Assembly: GCA_947169755.1 (NCBI GenBank)
Contig: CAMVQX010000095.1
Location: 1 to 5,998, forward strand
DNA from: an uncultured bacterium
GTDB lineage: Bacteria > Cyanobacteriota > Vampirovibrionia > Gastranaerophilales > Gastranaerophilaceae
Length of the DNA stretch: 5,998 nucleotides
Direction of reading: 5' to 3'
Shown here: in pieces, positions 5,522 through 5,998 of the stretch
Layout: each line of letters begins with the position of its first letter
Numbering within the stretch: position 1 is the stretch's first letter
The notes under the pieces: generated by a model
Seen by the model: the letters and a program-made list of their open reading frames with translations, nothing else
Database searches by the model: none
What the model was told of the DNA's origin: nothing
Program-made: the position numbers and the translations under genes

Positions 5522-5861
5522 TTTTTTCCTTGATACGAGTTGCTTTACCTGAACGTTCTCTCAAGTAGTAGAGTTTAGAACGTCTTACATCACCTTTTCT
5601 GAGAACTGTGATTTTTTCAATTCTCGGAGAGTTAAGTAAGAATACACGTTCTACACCAACACCTTGGAATACTTTTCTTACGGTAATGGTTTTGTTAATA
5701 CCTGAACCGTGTTTTTTGATAACAGTACCTTCAAAAGCCTGAATTCTTTCTTTGTTACCTTCAACGATTCTTACAAATACCTTGACAGTGTCTCCCGGAT
5801 TAGTTTCAGGAAGATTGTCTCTTAAATATGTTTTTTCCAAATCATCAATAATAGGGTTCAT
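5508..5861 (-). CDS. rplS: 50S ribosomal protein L19
   Basis: Component of the large ribosomal subunit, located at the 30S-50S interface. The 117-residue product shows the full L19 pattern: LRDNLPETNPGDTVKV, a KERIQAFEGTVI strand, then TITVRKVFQGVGVERVFLL, NSPRIEKI, and the C-terminal RRSKLYYLRERSGKATRIK. The phrase FQGVGVERVFLLxSPRI resembles cyanobacterial L19 more than the YGVGVERTFPVHSP form of Firmicutes. This is the basis for the suggested lineage. The ATG start has AAGGA (5874-5870) about eight bases upstream. It heads a unit with ylqF and rnhB and overlaps ylqF by 14 bp. A TATAAT about 80 bp upstream suggests that rplS has its own promoter. Whether trmD or another gene lies upstream cannot be seen. 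Confidence 0.98.
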   Translation of the reverse strand: MNPIIDDLEKTYLRDNLPETNPGDTVKVFVRIVEGNKERIQAFEGTVIKKHGSGINKTITVRKVFQGVGVERVFLLNSPRIEKITVLRKGDVRRSKLYYLRERSGKATRIKEKIEKR

Positions 5862-5908
5862 TTTAAAATTCCTTTTTTTATATTTCGTACTTTGAATTCC
5901 TTTTTAAA

Positions 5909-5929
5909 TCGATTTTCCACATAAATCGA
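5909..5929 (-). promoter_or_regulatory. Hairpin in the rplS 5' leader
   Basis: TCGATTT (5929-5923 on the minus strand), loop ATGTGGA, then AAATCGA (5915-5909): a perfect 7 bp stem that one G-U pair can extend. If transcription starts from the TATAAT at 5945-5940, the hairpin begins a few nucleotides into the RNA. It has no U-tract, so it is not a terminator. The sequence after it holds a decoy AAAAAGGAATT (around 5904-5894) that is repeated at the real Shine-Dalgarno (around 5877-5867). L19 leader RNAs are known in other bacteria. Whether this one is related is inference. Confidence 0.4.
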
Positions 5930-5939
5930 CGCACGCCAA

Positions 5940-5945
5940 ATTATA
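5940..5945 (-). promoter_or_regulatory. Candidate -10 for the rplS-ylqF-rnhB unit
   Basis: The minus strand reads a perfect TATAAT (5945-5940). The nearest -35-like hexamer, TTGAAA (5971-5966), is 20 bp upstream, longer than the optimal 17, so the -35 contribution is doubtful. A start near 5933 would give a leader of about 70 nt containing the hairpin and the Shine-Dalgarno. The remainder of 5862-5998 shows no convincing gene. Confidence 0.5.
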
Positions 5946-5998
5946 GTAAAACAAATCTATTTAAATTTCAAGCGGTTTTTAAGATTTTGTAATGTTTT

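Noticed and set aside
5957..5998. Possible end of an upstream minus-strand gene (13 codons, basic, ending TAG)
   Set aside because: Thirteen stop-free codons are too few to distinguish from chance in AT-rich DNA, and no family can be recognised.
1..5998. Search for CRISPR arrays, insertion sequences, toxin-antitoxin pairs, phage genes or defence systems
   Set aside because: No regularly spaced repeats, transposase, integrase, nuclease-effector or small paired genes are present. All seven genes are housekeeping or plain exported-protein genes.

Overview
The window is AT-rich (about one third G+C by eye) and densely coding. It carries seven complete genes in three transcription units, with intergenic gaps of 30-75 bp apart from the 137 bp at the right edge. 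There is no mobile element, CRISPR array, tRNA or rRNA. The best guess for the source is a low-GC, non-photosynthetic relative of cyanobacteria, of the gut Gastranaerophilales/Vampirovibrionia (Melainabacteria) type. This rests mainly on ribosomal protein L19, whose core (FQGVGVERVFLLNSPRI) reads like cyanobacterial L19 rather than the Firmicutes form. That assignment is an inference from memory of family sequences, not a database result.

Layout, left to right. Unit 1 (minus strand, 1804 to 56): a small exported protein of unknown function, then deoB (phosphopentomutase) 33 bp downstream behind a perfect GGAGG ribosome binding site, ending at a small hairpin terminator. Unit 2 (plus strand, 1879 to 3998): a sodium:alanine/glycine symporter of the AGCS family, with a family 4 uracil-DNA glycosylase whose start overlaps its stop (ATGA). 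Units 1 and 2 diverge from a 74 bp region holding mirror-image TATACTT -10 elements. Unit 3 (minus strand, 5861 to 4029): rplS (L19), ylqF/rbgA (50S-assembly GTPase) and rnhB (RNase HII), all overlapping. This is the same gene order as rplS-rbgA-rnhB in Bacillus subtilis. Units 2 and 3 converge on one 15 bp bidirectional terminator that contains both stop codons.

Functionally these are ordinary housekeeping genes: pentose phosphate/nucleoside metabolism, amino-acid uptake, uracil and ribonucleotide excision, and large-subunit ribosome synthesis. I do not see a new multi-gene system.

The details worth attention are mostly below gene level. (i) The inverted repeat at the convergent terminator extends into both genes, so the last codons of the glycosylase and of RNase HII are in-frame inverted copies (FAKQ..L). 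(ii) RNase HII ends in QLALF, which resembles a beta-sliding-clamp binding motif. (iii) A perfect 11 bp hairpin lies inside the ylqF coding sequence, and ylqF starts with TTG. (iv) The symporter lacks a Shine-Dalgarno sequence and lies 9 nt after an extended -10, so its mRNA may be leaderless. (v) The rplS leader contains a hairpin.
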